A stretch of 21,595 nt of DNA, from contig JBGCED010000139.1 in the NCBI GenBank assembly GCA_045106055.1, forward strand, positions 1-21,595. The letters run 5' to 3'. Position numbers and translations under genes: made by a program. The stretch's first letter is position 1; the number at the start of each line of letters is the position of its first letter. Under the pieces are notes generated by a model. It saw nothing but the letters and a program-made list of their open reading frames with translations. It searched no databases and was not told where the DNA came from. This document shows, piece by piece, positions 12,897 to 20,391 of the stretch. The DNA is from JBGCED01 sp045106055. GTDB taxonomy: Bacteria; Pseudomonadota; Alphaproteobacteria; CBDDJK01.

Positions 12897-13702
12897 AATA
12901 CTGCCTTTTTAAACAGGGTTCTGCAATTCTGCGTGGTTGCCGCTGCAAGTTCATCCATTGAAATTTGCTTTAATTCCGCGACCGCTTTTGCCGTGTGATA
13001 AACATAGGCAGGTTGATTGGATTTTCCCCGATAGGGAATGGGCGCAAGATAAGGTGAATCGGTTTCAACCAGCAAGCGATCAAGCGGCGTGTTTTTAACA
13101 ATATCGCGCAGTGAATCTGCTTTTTTAAAGGTCACAATGCCAGAAATGGACAGGCTCATCCCAATGGAAAGCGCGGCATCTGCAAGTGCCTGCGTTCCTG
13201 AAAAACAATGGATCAGCCCTGTAAACGGGGCTTCATCATAGGCTGAACGCAATATATCCGCCATTTCATCATCTGCGTCGCGGCAATGAATGATAATTGG
13301 CAGCTTGGTTGCCCGCGCAACTTCAATATGCAAATTAAAACTATCAATTTGTGCCTGTTTGGGGGAATGATTATAATAATAATCCAGCCCCGTTTCCCCA
13401 ACACCAATCGCCTTTGGGTGATTAAGCGCAGCCACAAATTCATCTAGCGTCGGCATGGTTTGGCTGGCAGCTTCATGGGGATGGGTGCCAAGCGTGCAGA
13501 AAATAGAGGGGAAGCGATCCGCAAGATCAAGCTGCTTGGATCGTTCCTGCCATTTTGTGCCGATGGTAATGCAGGATTGCACCCCAGCATCCTTGGCTTG
13601 CGTTAAAATTTCGCCAATATCCGCGCCATCGCGCTCTAAATAATCAAGATGGCAGTGTGAATCTATTAGCATGGGGGAATCTATTAGCATTTCATCAATC
13701 AC
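12893..13702 (-). CDS. tatD: TatD-family metal-dependent hydrolase
   Basis: This encodes a 269-residue TIM-barrel hydrolase of the TatD/YcfH group, metal-dependent 3'-5' exonuclease/DNase-like enzymes. All metal and active-site positions are visible: DSHCHLD with H16 and H18, GETGLDYYY with E103, IIIHCRD with H139, LIHCFSG with H165, and VETDSPYLAP with D215. Usual family proteins start MLIDSHCHLD; here that start is written twice (MLIDSP-MLIDSH) because of an 18-bp duplication, and a GTG at 13702 overlaps the metG stop as GTGA. Possible starts are therefore GTG 13702, ATG 13690 and ATG 13672. I use the GTG for its coupling to metG, although the ATGs are equally plausible. metG-tatD adjacency is common in alphaproteobacteria. 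The stop overlaps the next gene. Confidence 0.9.
   Translation of the reverse strand: MIDEMLIDSPMLIDSHCHLDYLERDGADIGEILTQAKDAGVQSCITIGTKWQERSKQLDLADRFPSIFCTLGTHPHEAASQTMPTLDEFVAALNHPKAIGVGETGLDYYYNHSPKQAQIDSFNLHIEVARATKLPIIIHCRDADDEMADILRSAYDEAPFTGLIHCFSGTQALADAALSIGMSLSISGIVTFKKADSLRDIVKNTPLDRLLVETDSPYLAPIPYRGKSNQPAYVYHTAKAVAELKQISMDELAAATTQNCRTLFKKAVF
13655..13690. repeat. 18-bp tandem duplication of the tatD start region
   Basis: On the coding strand the units ATGCTAATAGATTCCCCC and ATGCTAATAGATTCACAC match at 16 of 18 positions. Each begins with ATG, so the canonical TatD start (M-L-I-D-S) has been copied in frame and two alternative start codons exist 18 bp apart. Confidence 0.93.
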
Positions 13703-15264
13703 TTCGCACTAGCATCAATATAGCGCGGAAAAATTCCTGTTGGCGCGGGAAGCGTGCTGCCAGCGCGTAAGCTTGCGCTTTTAATATGTTCAATCAAGCG
13801 TTGATCATGCGGCACAGCAAGCTGATCCAATATTTTTTCAGCCGCGCTTGGGGTCACCATTTGAACATAAATGCCAATCACCCGCAATATTTCGCATAAT
13901 AGGGCAAGCACGCGTTCCATGGCTGCAAAATCGGTCTTGCGCAAAGTCCAAGGTGCGGCTTGATCCATATAGCGATTGGCATGCCCGATCACCCGCCAAA
14001 TGGCTTCAAGCGCGCGGTGAATTTGCCGTGCTTCCATCGCATGATTGACATCTTCATATAGCCCATAAGCAGCATCCAATAATGCTTTGCCTGCATCATC
14101 CTTATTCGCGCCCGCTATATCGCCCATATCGGGCAATATCCCACCACAATTTTTATGAATCATGCTAAGCACACGCATCCCTAAATTGCCCAAATCATTG
14201 GCAAGATCGCTGTTCATCCGCAGCACCATGGATTCTTTGGAAAAAGAGCCATCTTGACCATAAGGCACTTCCCGCATTAAAAAATAACGCAGCTGATCAA
14301 GCCCAAATTCATCCACCATCGTAGCGGGTGTGATCACATTGCCCAGCGATTTTGACATTTTTTCGCCATCAATGTTTAAAAAACCATGCCCAAAGACTTG
14401 TTTGGGCAGCGGTAAATCCGCAGACATTAAAAAAGCGGGCCAGTAAATCGTATGGAATCTTAAAATATCCTTGCCAATAATATGAAGATCGGCGGGCCAA
14501 AATGCCTTGAAGTCAGGTGCGCTTTCATCAGGATAACCAAGCGCAGAGAGATAATTGGTAAGCGCATCCAGCCACACATACATAATATGCTGATCATCAT
14601 TTGGAACGGGAATGCCCCAATTAAAGCTGGTGCGCGAAATCGACAGATCGGTTAATCCCTGCTTCACAAAATTCATAATTTCTTTGCGCCTGAAATCGGG
14701 CTGGATAAATTCAGGATGGGTTTCATAAAGGCGCAGCAGCCTTGACCCATAATCGGATAATTTAAAGAAATAGCTGGGTTCTTCCACCCATTGTACAGGC
14801 GCGCCAGAGGGGGTAAGCTTTTCCCCCGCTTTATTGGTCGTTAGCTCGTCTTCGGCAAAAAAGGCTTCATCGCGAATGGAATACCAGCCCTTATAAGATG
14901 AAAGATAAATATCGCCCTTTGCCAGCAACCGATCCCAAATGGCTTGGGTGGATTTAATATGGCGCGCTTGGGTCGTGCGCATAAAATCATCATTGGAAAT
15001 GTTCAGCATTTCCAGCATGGATTGAAATTTTAGCGCAATATCATCCACAAATGCTTTGGGTTCAATCCCCAGCGCTTTGGCGGTTTTTTCAACCTTTTGA
15101 CCATGTTCATCCATGCCCGTTAGGAATTTAACCTGAAACCCGTCAAGCCGTTTATAGCGCGCAATTACATCGGTTGAAATGGCTTCATAAGCATGTCCCA
15201 AATGGGGTTCGCCATTGGCATAAGCAATGGCGGTGGTAATGTAAAAATTCTTATTTTCATTCAT
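13699..15264 (-). CDS. metG: Methionyl-tRNA synthetase
   Basis: This encodes a 521-residue class I aminoacyl-tRNA synthetase that charges tRNA-Met for initiation and elongation. The HIGH-type motif reads HLGH (21-24) within FYITTAIAYANGEPHLGH. The KMSKS motif is intact at 302-306, in GEKMSKSLGNV. The CP insertion reads YKGWYSIRDEAFF in place of paired CxxC knuckles, so this is the zinc-free form. The protein ends soon after the anticodon-binding helical domain, with no C-terminal EMAP/Trbp111-like tRNA-binding domain; this short architecture is common in alphaproteobacteria. The gene heads the metG-tatD-yeeZ-acd-ispA operon, with a TATAAT-containing promoter about 35 bp upstream, and its TGA overlaps the tatD GTG. 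The usual upstream tmk/holB genes are absent. Confidence 0.96.
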   Translation of the reverse strand: MNENKNFYITTAIAYANGEPHLGHAYEAISTDVIARYKRLDGFQVKFLTGMDEHGQKVEKTAKALGIEPKAFVDDIALKFQSMLEMLNISNDDFMRTTQARHIKSTQAIWDRLLAKGDIYLSSYKGWYSIRDEAFFAEDELTTNKAGEKLTPSGAPVQWVEEPSYFFKLSDYGSRLLRLYETHPEFIQPDFRRKEIMNFVKQGLTDLSISRTSFNWGIPVPNDDQHIMYVWLDALTNYLSALGYPDESAPDFKAFWPADLHIIGKDILRFHTIYWPAFLMSADLPLPKQVFGHGFLNIDGEKMSKSLGNVITPATMVDEFGLDQLRYFLMREVPYGQDGSFSKESMVLRMNSDLANDLGNLGMRVLSMIHKNCGGILPDMGDIAGANKDDAGKALLDAAYGLYEDVNHAMEARQIHRALEAIWRVIGHANRYMDQAAPWTLRKTDFAAMERVLALLCEILRVIGIYVQMVTPSAAEKILDQLAVPHDQRLIEHIKSASLRAGSTLPAPTGIFPRYIDASAK

Positions 15265-15299
15265 CTTAGATATAACCTTAAAAAATACATACTGGTCGT

Positions 15300-15328
15300 A
15301 TTATAATGGTTTATATCGATCTTGAAAG
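15300..15328 (-). promoter_or_regulatory. Candidate sigma70 promoter for the metG operon
   Basis: On the - strand a perfect TATAAT (15305-15300) is preceded, after 17 bp, by a poor -35 box CTTTCA (15328-15323). Transcription would start near 15293, about 29 nt before the metG ATG, in the 68-bp gap after the BMP gene. Confidence 0.45.
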
Positions 15329-15332
15329 AAAA

Positions 15333-16382
15333 TTAATAAGGGCAATTATTGGTTTGATCATAACGATGCACCATCAAGGTGCCGCCCAGAATATCTTGGC
15401 GCGCACGCTTTACGGCATCAACCACTTCTGTGGGGTGGGTTGCATCAGGGCTTAGGATCAAATTAATTGCCCCTTCATTCACCCCAAGATAGCTAACAGA
15501 CCCCAAGAATTTTCCGCCAAGCCCGTCTTTTAAGCTTTTTAAGATGGCAACATCTGCTTGTTTCAGCATGGTCGCAACCACATTAGACGACAGGCTGGAT
15601 TGATCCGCGCCTGATCCAATGACCATAATATTATCTTCTTTTGCAGCATTAATAATGCCATCACCGCTGCCCCCAGCTGCGTGATAGATAATATCCACGC
15701 CCTGATTGATCAAATTGCGGGCTTCAAGATATGCTTTTGCGGGGTTGTTAAAGCCCTTCACATCTTCATCAACCATTCTATTGACCAAGGTTGCATCAGG
15801 ATTAACCGATTTTATCCCCCCTAAAAACCCGCAAGAATATTTGCGAATCAGCGGAATATCCACCCCCCCTAAAAAGCCAATTCGGTTGGTTTTGGTGGTC
15901 ATCCCAGCATAAATGCCCGCAAGATAGCTGCCTTCATTTTCTTTGAAGGAATATTGCGCAATGTTAAAGCGTTCAAGCCAATGCGCATCAATGATGGCAA
16001 AACGGGTTAAAGTATATTGATTTGCCATTTCCAAGATCGAATCTGCCCAGTTAAAACCAATGGCAATGATCATATTTGCGCCTTGATCCAGCGCGCTTTG
16101 AATGGCGGCTTGATAATCTTGATCTTCGGTAATGCCAACTTCAATCGGTTTAATGCCTGTTTCTTGTTCAAATTTTTGAACCCCAAGAAATGAATTTTCC
16201 AAAAACGCCCCATCATATTTATATCCAAAATACACAATCGCGGGTCGAAATTCCCGCGACTGGGCGTGGGAAGCCTTGGAAACACCGCTGCCCAAATAAA
16301 ATGCCGTAACAAAGCCGGCAATCACCAACAAGGTCATTTGAAATGATAAGGCAGCTTTGCGAATGGTTGGAAGCGGTTTCAT
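15333..16382 (-). CDS. BMP-family (PnrA/Med-like) periplasmic solute-binding protein
   Basis: This encodes a 349-residue exported binding protein. A long N-terminal signal (about 1-40, hydrophobic core MTLLVIAGFVTAFYLG, ending SHA-QS) has no lipobox cysteine, so the mature protein should be soluble in the periplasm. The mature part matches the BMP/PnrA family: YDGAFLENSFLGVQKFEQETG, IIAIGFNWADSILEMA, FKENEGSYLAGIYAGMTTKTNRIGFLGG, IYHAAGGSGDGIINAAKE and IGSGADQSS. Family members bind nucleosides or related compounds for an ABC importer, and some act as sensors. No ABC ATPase or permease gene is next to it, which is unusual; they may lie elsewhere. The gene is divergent from pgsA across 214 bp and has a candidate promoter with an 11-bp palindrome overlapping the -35 box. 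AGG lies upstream of the ATG. Confidence 0.85.
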   Translation of the reverse strand: MKPLPTIRKAALSFQMTLLVIAGFVTAFYLGSGVSKASHAQSREFRPAIVYFGYKYDGAFLENSFLGVQKFEQETGIKPIEVGITEDQDYQAAIQSALDQGANMIIAIGFNWADSILEMANQYTLTRFAIIDAHWLERFNIAQYSFKENEGSYLAGIYAGMTTKTNRIGFLGGVDIPLIRKYSCGFLGGIKSVNPDATLVNRMVDEDVKGFNNPAKAYLEARNLINQGVDIIYHAAGGSGDGIINAAKEDNIMVIGSGADQSSLSSNVVATMLKQADVAILKSLKDGLGGKFLGSVSYLGVNEGAINLILSPDATHPTEVVDAVKRARQDILGGTLMVHRYDQTNNCPY

Positions 16383-16427
16383 GGTTGACCTATATATTAT
16401 GGTTTCTAAGGATGAGTTTTTAGTGTA

Positions 16428-16455
16428 GTTATAATTTCACATAAAGTTACTGTAA
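16428..16455 (-). promoter_or_regulatory. Possible promoter of the BMP gene
   Basis: On the - strand TTACAG (16455-16450), a 16-bp spacer and TATAAC (16433-16428) lie about 45 bp before the BMP ATG. It is a moderate match in AT-rich DNA. It gains some weight from the palindrome at 16446-16456 that overlaps its -35 box. Confidence 0.33.
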
Positions 16456-16456
16456 C
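16446..16456. repeat. Palindrome GTTACTGTAAC, possible operator
   Basis: Perfect 5-bp arms lie around a central T in the BMP-pgsA divergent region, overlapping the candidate BMP -35 box. A repressor binding here could control the BMP gene. This is inference from position only. Confidence 0.3.
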
Positions 16457-16596
16457 AAAAAAATGAATAAAATCAAACATGATTTATAAATTATCATTAG
16501 CATTGTCTAGCAAATAAGGGTATAAAATTAAGACGATAGCGACTAAACCTATTAAATCCATGTAGAAAAACTTAAAAACATCAAAAGCTTAGACAA

Positions 16597-17184
16597 ATGA
16601 CGCTTGCAAATATCCTTACCTTAACCCGCATTATTGTGATTGTGCCGATCATTATATTTCTGTGGCTTGATGTTAATTGGGCAAGCTGGGTTGCGCTATT
16701 TCTATATAGTTTTGCATGCATCACCGATTTTTTTGACGGCTGGCTTGCACGCAAGCTTAATCATGTCACACGCTTGGGTCAATTAATGGATCCGATTGCT
16801 GATAAGCTGCTGGTCGCGGCTTTGTTAATTTTTCTGGTTGCGCTGGATCGCTTGGAAGGGGTGCATTTAATTGCTGCTGCGATTATCCTGATGCGCGAAA
16901 TTGCGGTATCTGGCTTGCGTGAGCATTTGGCGGGCATGGCGGTATCTGTTCCCGTATCGGCGGTTGCCAAATGGAAAACTTTTTCCCAAATGCTGGCGCT
17001 TGGCTTTTTAATTGTGGGTGATTTAACCCAAATGCCCGATTTCTTAAACTTCATGCCCTCATTTTTTTACATAACAGAATCCTTGCAGATGATTGGAATT
17101 ATTTTAATCTGGATTTCTGCGCTTTTGACCTTTTACACGGGATTTCATTATTTCAAGGCGGGGCTTCAAACCTTGCTGGATTAA
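16597..17184 (+). CDS. pgsA: CDP-diacylglycerol--glycerol-3-phosphate 3-phosphatidyltransferase
   Basis: This encodes a 195-residue integral membrane enzyme that makes phosphatidylglycerophosphate, the committed step to phosphatidylglycerol and cardiolipin. The CDP-alcohol phosphotransferase signature is complete: D44-FF-D47-G48-WL-A51-R52, eight residues, G61, three, D65, three, D69. The N-terminus MTLANILTLTRIIVIVPII has the family's N-x-L-T-x-x-R pattern. Hydrophobic segments are visible at about 9-24, 29-45, 72-84, 86-97 and 120-138, with a last pair near 150-180. The start lacks a strong Shine-Dalgarno, but the N-terminus is canonical. It is the first of seven + strand genes spaced 14-31 bp apart or overlapping, and lies 18 bp before moeA. 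The usual uvrC neighbour is not present upstream. Confidence 0.94.
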   Translation: MTLANILTLTRIIVIVPIIIFLWLDVNWASWVALFLYSFACITDFFDGWLARKLNHVTRLGQLMDPIADKLLVAALLIFLVALDRLEGVHLIAAAIILMREIAVSGLREHLAGMAVSVPVSAVAKWKTFSQMLALGFLIVGDLTQMPDFLNFMPSFFYITESLQMIGIILIWISALLTFYTGFHYFKAGLQTLLD

Positions 17185-17202
17185 GGGGGCTGTGGTTTTA
17201 AA

Positions 17203-18480
17203 ATGGCGCAATTAAGCAATGATTGCTTTAAAAAAGATCAGCCCCTAATGACCTTGGATCAGGCGCTTGCGCATTTGCGCCGCGTATTGACCCCGCAAGC
17301 TGGCATCAGCAAGATTGATTTAATGGCGGCAGAATCCAGAATATTGGCAAGCCAGCTGGTTGCAGATCATGCCCATCCCCCTTTTGATAATTCTGCCGTA
17401 GATGGCTATGCCCTATCCATGCCGCAAGATCAAATGTCAGGTTCTGTTCCGTTTGACATTGTGGGACAGGCGGCTGCGGGGCATCCTTATCATGGCACAT
17501 TGGCAAAAGGGCAAGCCATTCAAATCTTTACGGGGGCAAGCCTGCCCGCTGGGTGCGATGTCATCTATATGATGGAAGATATTAGCATTAACCCGCAAAC
17601 AAAGCAGCTTGTTTGCCCTGTGGGCTTAAAGCTTGGCAGCAATATTCGCCGCGCTGGCGAAGATATTGCCATTGGTGATGTCTTGCTGGAAGCGGGCTTG
17701 AAACTAACCCCCGCTGCGATTGGGCTTGCCGCCAGTCAAGGCATTGATCAGCTTAGCGTGTATCAACCGCTGCGGGTTGCGGTTTTTTCAACGGGGGATG
17801 AAATTACGCCCCCCAATGCGCCGCTTATGCAAGGAGCGCTTTATGATATGAACCGGCCCATGCTGGTGAATTGGCTTAAAATGCTGGGCTATCATGTTAG
17901 CGATCTTGGCATTTTAAAAGATGATGCGGATGGCATTCAAACCGCCTTGTCAGATGCGGCGCAAAATCATGATGCGATCCTAACTTCTGGCGGGATGTCA
18001 ATGGGTGCGGAAGATCATGTTAAGAACGCGATTGAGCAGCTGGGCAGCCTGCAATTTTGGAAATTGGCGATTAAACCAGGCAGACCAATTGGGCTTGGGC
18101 TGCTGCCGCGCGGCGATTCCAGCTGTTTGTTCATTGGCTTGCCAGGCAATGTGGTCGCAAGCTACACCACTTTTGCGCTGATTGGCAGAATTGCCTTAAA
18201 ATTAATCGCAGGAGAGCGCATTTTGCAAGCCCCAAGCCTGATGGTTGAAATGGCGCATCCCTATAAAAAGAAAGCAAATCGGCTGGAAATTGCCCGCGTC
18301 AAATTAAACCCAGATGCCAAAACAGGCATGCCGCAAGCCGTGATCTATCAAAAATCAGGCGCAGGCATTTTAAGCTCAATTACCAATAATGACGGATTCA
18401 TCTTGCTGGACGAAGAAAAAAGGCAGGTTGATCAAGGCGATAAAGTCCGCTATATTCCCTTTAATGAATTCTATCAATAA
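17203..18480 (+). CDS. moeA: Molybdopterin molybdotransferase MoeA
   Basis: This encodes a 425-residue cytoplasmic enzyme that inserts molybdate into adenylylated molybdopterin, the last step of basic molybdenum cofactor synthesis. It has HPPFDNSAVDGYAL (58-71), the domain I signature; FSTGDEI (195-201); a TSGGMSMGAEDHVK block (261-274) equivalent to the SGGxSxGxxD molybdopterin-binding motif; and IKPGRPIGLG followed by LPGNVVASY, a slight change from the usual PGNPVA. Length is normal. The first 15 residues (MAQLSNDCFKKDQPL) are not typical, and an ATG at 17248 (MTLDQALAHL) would give a more usual N-terminus, so the start is uncertain. It is followed at 17 bp by moaD, so the molybdopterin genes form a block inside the pgsA operon. 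Confidence 0.93.
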   Translation: MAQLSNDCFKKDQPLMTLDQALAHLRRVLTPQAGISKIDLMAAESRILASQLVADHAHPPFDNSAVDGYALSMPQDQMSGSVPFDIVGQAAAGHPYHGTLAKGQAIQIFTGASLPAGCDVIYMMEDISINPQTKQLVCPVGLKLGSNIRRAGEDIAIGDVLLEAGLKLTPAAIGLAASQGIDQLSVYQPLRVAVFSTGDEITPPNAPLMQGALYDMNRPMLVNWLKMLGYHVSDLGILKDDADGIQTALSDAAQNHDAILTSGGMSMGAEDHVKNAIEQLGSLQFWKLAIKPGRPIGLGLLPRGDSSCLFIGLPGNVVASYTTFALIGRIALKLIAGERILQAPSLMVEMAHPYKKKANRLEIARVKLNPDAKTGMPQAVIYQKSGAGILSSITNNDGFILLDEEKRQVDQGDKVRYIPFNEFYQ

Positions 18481-18497
18481 TGCGAAAGGATGGGTGA

Positions 18498-18749
18498 ATG
18501 CGTGTTTATTATTTTGCGTGGCTGCGCCATCAAATTGGCGTACCCTATCAAGACATAAATTTGCCTGATGGCGTTAGAACACCGAATGAATTGATGAATT
18601 ATCTGTGCAGATTAAGTTCCTCGCACGCAAAGGCGTTTGAAGCACGCGAACATATTAACATTGCAATTGATAAGCATTATGCAGGTCCGCGTGACCCGCT
18701 GCAAGATGCAAAAGAGGTTGCATTCTTTCCGCCCGTTACTGGCGGCTAG
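18498..18749 (+). CDS. moaD: Molybdopterin synthase small subunit MoaD
   Basis: This encodes an 83-residue ubiquitin-fold sulfur carrier. The start is MRVYYFAWLRHQIG, matching the usual MoaD beta-strand and helix opening. A central NIAIDKHYAG strand follows, and the protein ends EVAFFPPVTGG, with the obligatory C-terminal Gly-Gly that is thiocarboxylated and donates sulfur. It pairs with MoaE, encoded 14 bp downstream, to convert precursor Z (cPMP) to molybdopterin. An AAAGGA ribosome-binding site precedes the ATG. The sulfur-activating partner MoeB and the first-step genes moaA and moaC are not in the window. Confidence 0.95.
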   Translation: MRVYYFAWLRHQIGVPYQDINLPDGVRTPNELMNYLCRLSSSHAKAFEAREHINIAIDKHYAGPRDPLQDAKEVAFFPPVTGG

Positions 18750-18763
18750 GGCGCAAAATCATC

Positions 18764-19300
18764 ATGGCAAAAAAAAGCAAAAAGAAAACGCAGGCCTTTG
18801 AAATTGTCAAAGAACAAGCATGGCACGGTCATGTTGGCGTTCAAGAAGAAGCATTTGATCTGGATTTGGAAATTAGACGCCTAAAGCAAGGCGACCATGA
18901 TATTGGCGCAATTGTAAGCTTTACAGGCTGTGTTCGCCATAAAATAGAGGAAGCGGATGCCATTGAAGAACCCCAGATTAAGGCGCTGCATATTGAACAT
19001 TATCCTGGCATGACCGAACGGATGATGGCAGAATTTCGCGCAGAAGCGATGATGCGCTGGAAATTATCATCAGCAACAATCATTCACCGCGTTGGCTCTT
19101 TGATGGCGGGGGATGATATTGTGCTGGTGATTACAGCAGCCCCGCACCGCAAGGCGGCATTTGATGCGTGCCAATTTTTAATGGATTGGCTTAAAAATGA
19201 TGCGCCCTTGTGGAAAGCCGAAGAAACCATTGACGGCAAGCTTTATTGGGTTGCCGCAAAAGAAAGCGATGCGCAGGAAAAAGCACGATGGAACGGGTAA
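18764..19300 (+). CDS. moaE: Molybdopterin synthase catalytic subunit MoaE
   Basis: This encodes a 178-residue catalytic subunit of molybdopterin synthase. Characteristic blocks are GAIVSFTGCVRH (48-59), LHIEHYPGMTE (75-85), IIHRVGSLMAGDDIVLVITAAPHRKAAFDACQFLMDWLK (106-144) and APLWKAEE (147-154). K144 and K151 are seven residues apart, like the two active-site lysines of E. coli MoaE. The first 20 or so residues are lysine-rich and extra to the usual length; the ATG at 18764 has no strong ribosome-binding site but is coupled closely to moaD. The 3' end overlaps the next gene by 13 bp. Confidence 0.94.
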   Translation: MAKKSKKKTQAFEIVKEQAWHGHVGVQEEAFDLDLEIRRLKQGDHDIGAIVSFTGCVRHKIEEADAIEEPQIKALHIEHYPGMTERMMAEFRAEAMMRWKLSSATIIHRVGSLMAGDDIVLVITAAPHRKAAFDACQFLMDWLKNDAPLWKAEETIDGKLYWVAAKESDAQEKARWNG

Positions 19301-19794
19301 ATCATTTTAATCTAGCGGGGCTTAACATCTATCAAGCAACGGTGGGGGATGCTGATCTTGTTGCGATGCTGGTCTTTCAATTATTAAAAGAGCTTGGGCA
19401 GCACCAAACCCGCCAAACCGAATATGCCATGTTTAAAGCATGCAGCAAAATCTTAGAAGAAGATAATGGCGCATTCGCGCTGCTGGCGGTGGATGGCAAT
19501 AAAATCCCGATCAGCGTTATGACCCTAGCCGAAGCGCAAGCATTGTCGGCCTTTGGTAAATTTGGCATCATCATGGAACATTATGTGGTTAAGGATGCGC
19601 GTTCGCTTGGCATTGGTGAAAAATTATTAGAAGCGGCAATCAAGCTTGGCAAAGCGCAGAAATGGGCGTTTTTGCAAGTGGCAGCCCCTGGCGGCAATAT
19701 GGCGCAGCGCACTCAAAATTTCTATAAACGCAATCAATTTAAGGTCACGGGCAATTTCATGCAGCTATCGCTTAAAGATGGCATCCCCTCTTAA
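19288..19794 (+). CDS. GNAT-family N-acetyltransferase
   Basis: This encodes a 168-residue acetyltransferase-fold protein. The acetyl-CoA-binding motif A is visible as IIMEHYVVKDARSLGIGEKLLEAAIKLGK: a beta-strand followed by an R-x-x-G-x-G-like pyrophosphate loop (ARSLGIGEKLL) and helix. A later ALQVAAPGG-type strand and an NFYKRNQFKVTGNF segment (the usual FYxkxGF element) complete the fold. The substrate is unknown. I chose ATG 19288, not the in-frame TTG 19246, because an AGGA lies 8-10 bp before it and the protein then begins close to the first GNAT strand (LNIYQATVGDADLV). It overlaps moaE by 13 bp and precedes the tag-like gene by 29 bp. It may have no link with molybdopterin. Confidence 0.82.
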   Translation: MERVNHFNLAGLNIYQATVGDADLVAMLVFQLLKELGQHQTRQTEYAMFKACSKILEEDNGAFALLAVDGNKIPISVMTLAEAQALSAFGKFGIIMEHYVVKDARSLGIGEKLLEAAIKLGKAQKWAFLQVAAPGGNMAQRTQNFYKRNQFKVTGNFMQLSLKDGIPS

Positions 19795-19823
19795 TCCTTA
19801 TTGAATTTTATGGTGTTGTAAGC

Positions 19824-20360
19824 ATGTCAAAATTTTATTGCGATTACGCCACAACCAATCCGATTGACGCCGCTTATCATAATACAGAATATGGCTTTCC
19901 AAGCCAAGATGAAACCATATTGATGGAGCGGTTGGCACTTGAAATCATGCAAGCTGGCTTAACATGGCACTTAATTTTAAAACGCCGCCCCTTGATGGTC
20001 AAAGCCTTTGATGATTTTAAGGTGGATAAGATCGCGCATTATGATCAGGCGAAAATTGATGAATTGCTGCTAAATCCTGATATTATACGCAACCGCTTAA
20101 AGGTAAATGCGATCATTCATAACGCGAATATTGTCAAGGATATGCGCCAGCAATATGGCGGTTTTTCAAAGTGGCTTGATGATCACCATCCCAAAACCTT
20201 GGATGAATGGGTTAAATTATTCAAAAAAACCTTTAAATTTACAGGGCCTGAAATTACCAATGAATTTTTAATGTCGCTGGGTTATCTGGATGGCGCACAT
20301 CGCGCCGATTGCCCGCAATATCAGCAAATTTTAAAATTATCCCCGCCTTGGGCCAGATAA
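19824..20360 (+). CDS. tag: DNA-3-methyladenine glycosylase I (Tag family)
   Basis: This encodes a 178-residue base-excision repair glycosylase of the HhH superfamily that removes 3-methyladenine from alkylated DNA. The four zinc ligands of Tag are in place: C6, H19 (AYHNTEYGFP), H159 and C163 (LDGAHRADC). The catalytic region LEIMQAGLTWHLILKRR contains E40, the base-recognising glutamate, and W48, and the NRLKVNAIIHNA and FKFTGPEITNEFLMSLGYLDGAH blocks are typical. The N-terminus reads FYCDYATTNP and not the common CPWC, and Y23 replaces W in the E-W-G motif, so this is a diverged member; related Tag-like proteins of uncertain specificity exist. The stop codon lies in an 8-bp tandem repeat that fills the gap to the next gene. 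Confidence 0.85.
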   Translation: MSKFYCDYATTNPIDAAYHNTEYGFPSQDETILMERLALEIMQAGLTWHLILKRRPLMVKAFDDFKVDKIAHYDQAKIDELLLNPDIIRNRLKVNAIIHNANIVKDMRQQYGGFSKWLDDHHPKTLDEWVKLFKKTFKFTGPEITNEFLMSLGYLDGAHRADCPQYQQILKLSPPWAR

Positions 20361-20380
20361 AAACATAAAAACATAAAAAG
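20357..20380. repeat. 8-bp tandem repeat at the tag stop codon
   Basis: Three units (ATAAAAAC, ATAAAAAC, ATAAAAAG) run from the tag TAA into the spacer before the next gene. The unit is not a multiple of three, and the repeat lies almost wholly after the stop. Confidence 0.85.
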
Positions 20381-20391
20381 ATAATATCCGC

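Noticed and set aside
16497..16526. TTAGCA-18 bp-TATAAA as the pgsA promoter
   Set aside because: The -35 match is poor, the spacing is long and the DNA is AT-rich; the support is too weak to list as a feature.
19246..19287. TTG 19246 as the start of the GNAT gene
   Set aside because: It would overlap moaE by 55 bp and add a basic segment without GNAT similarity; ATG 19288 has an AGGA upstream.
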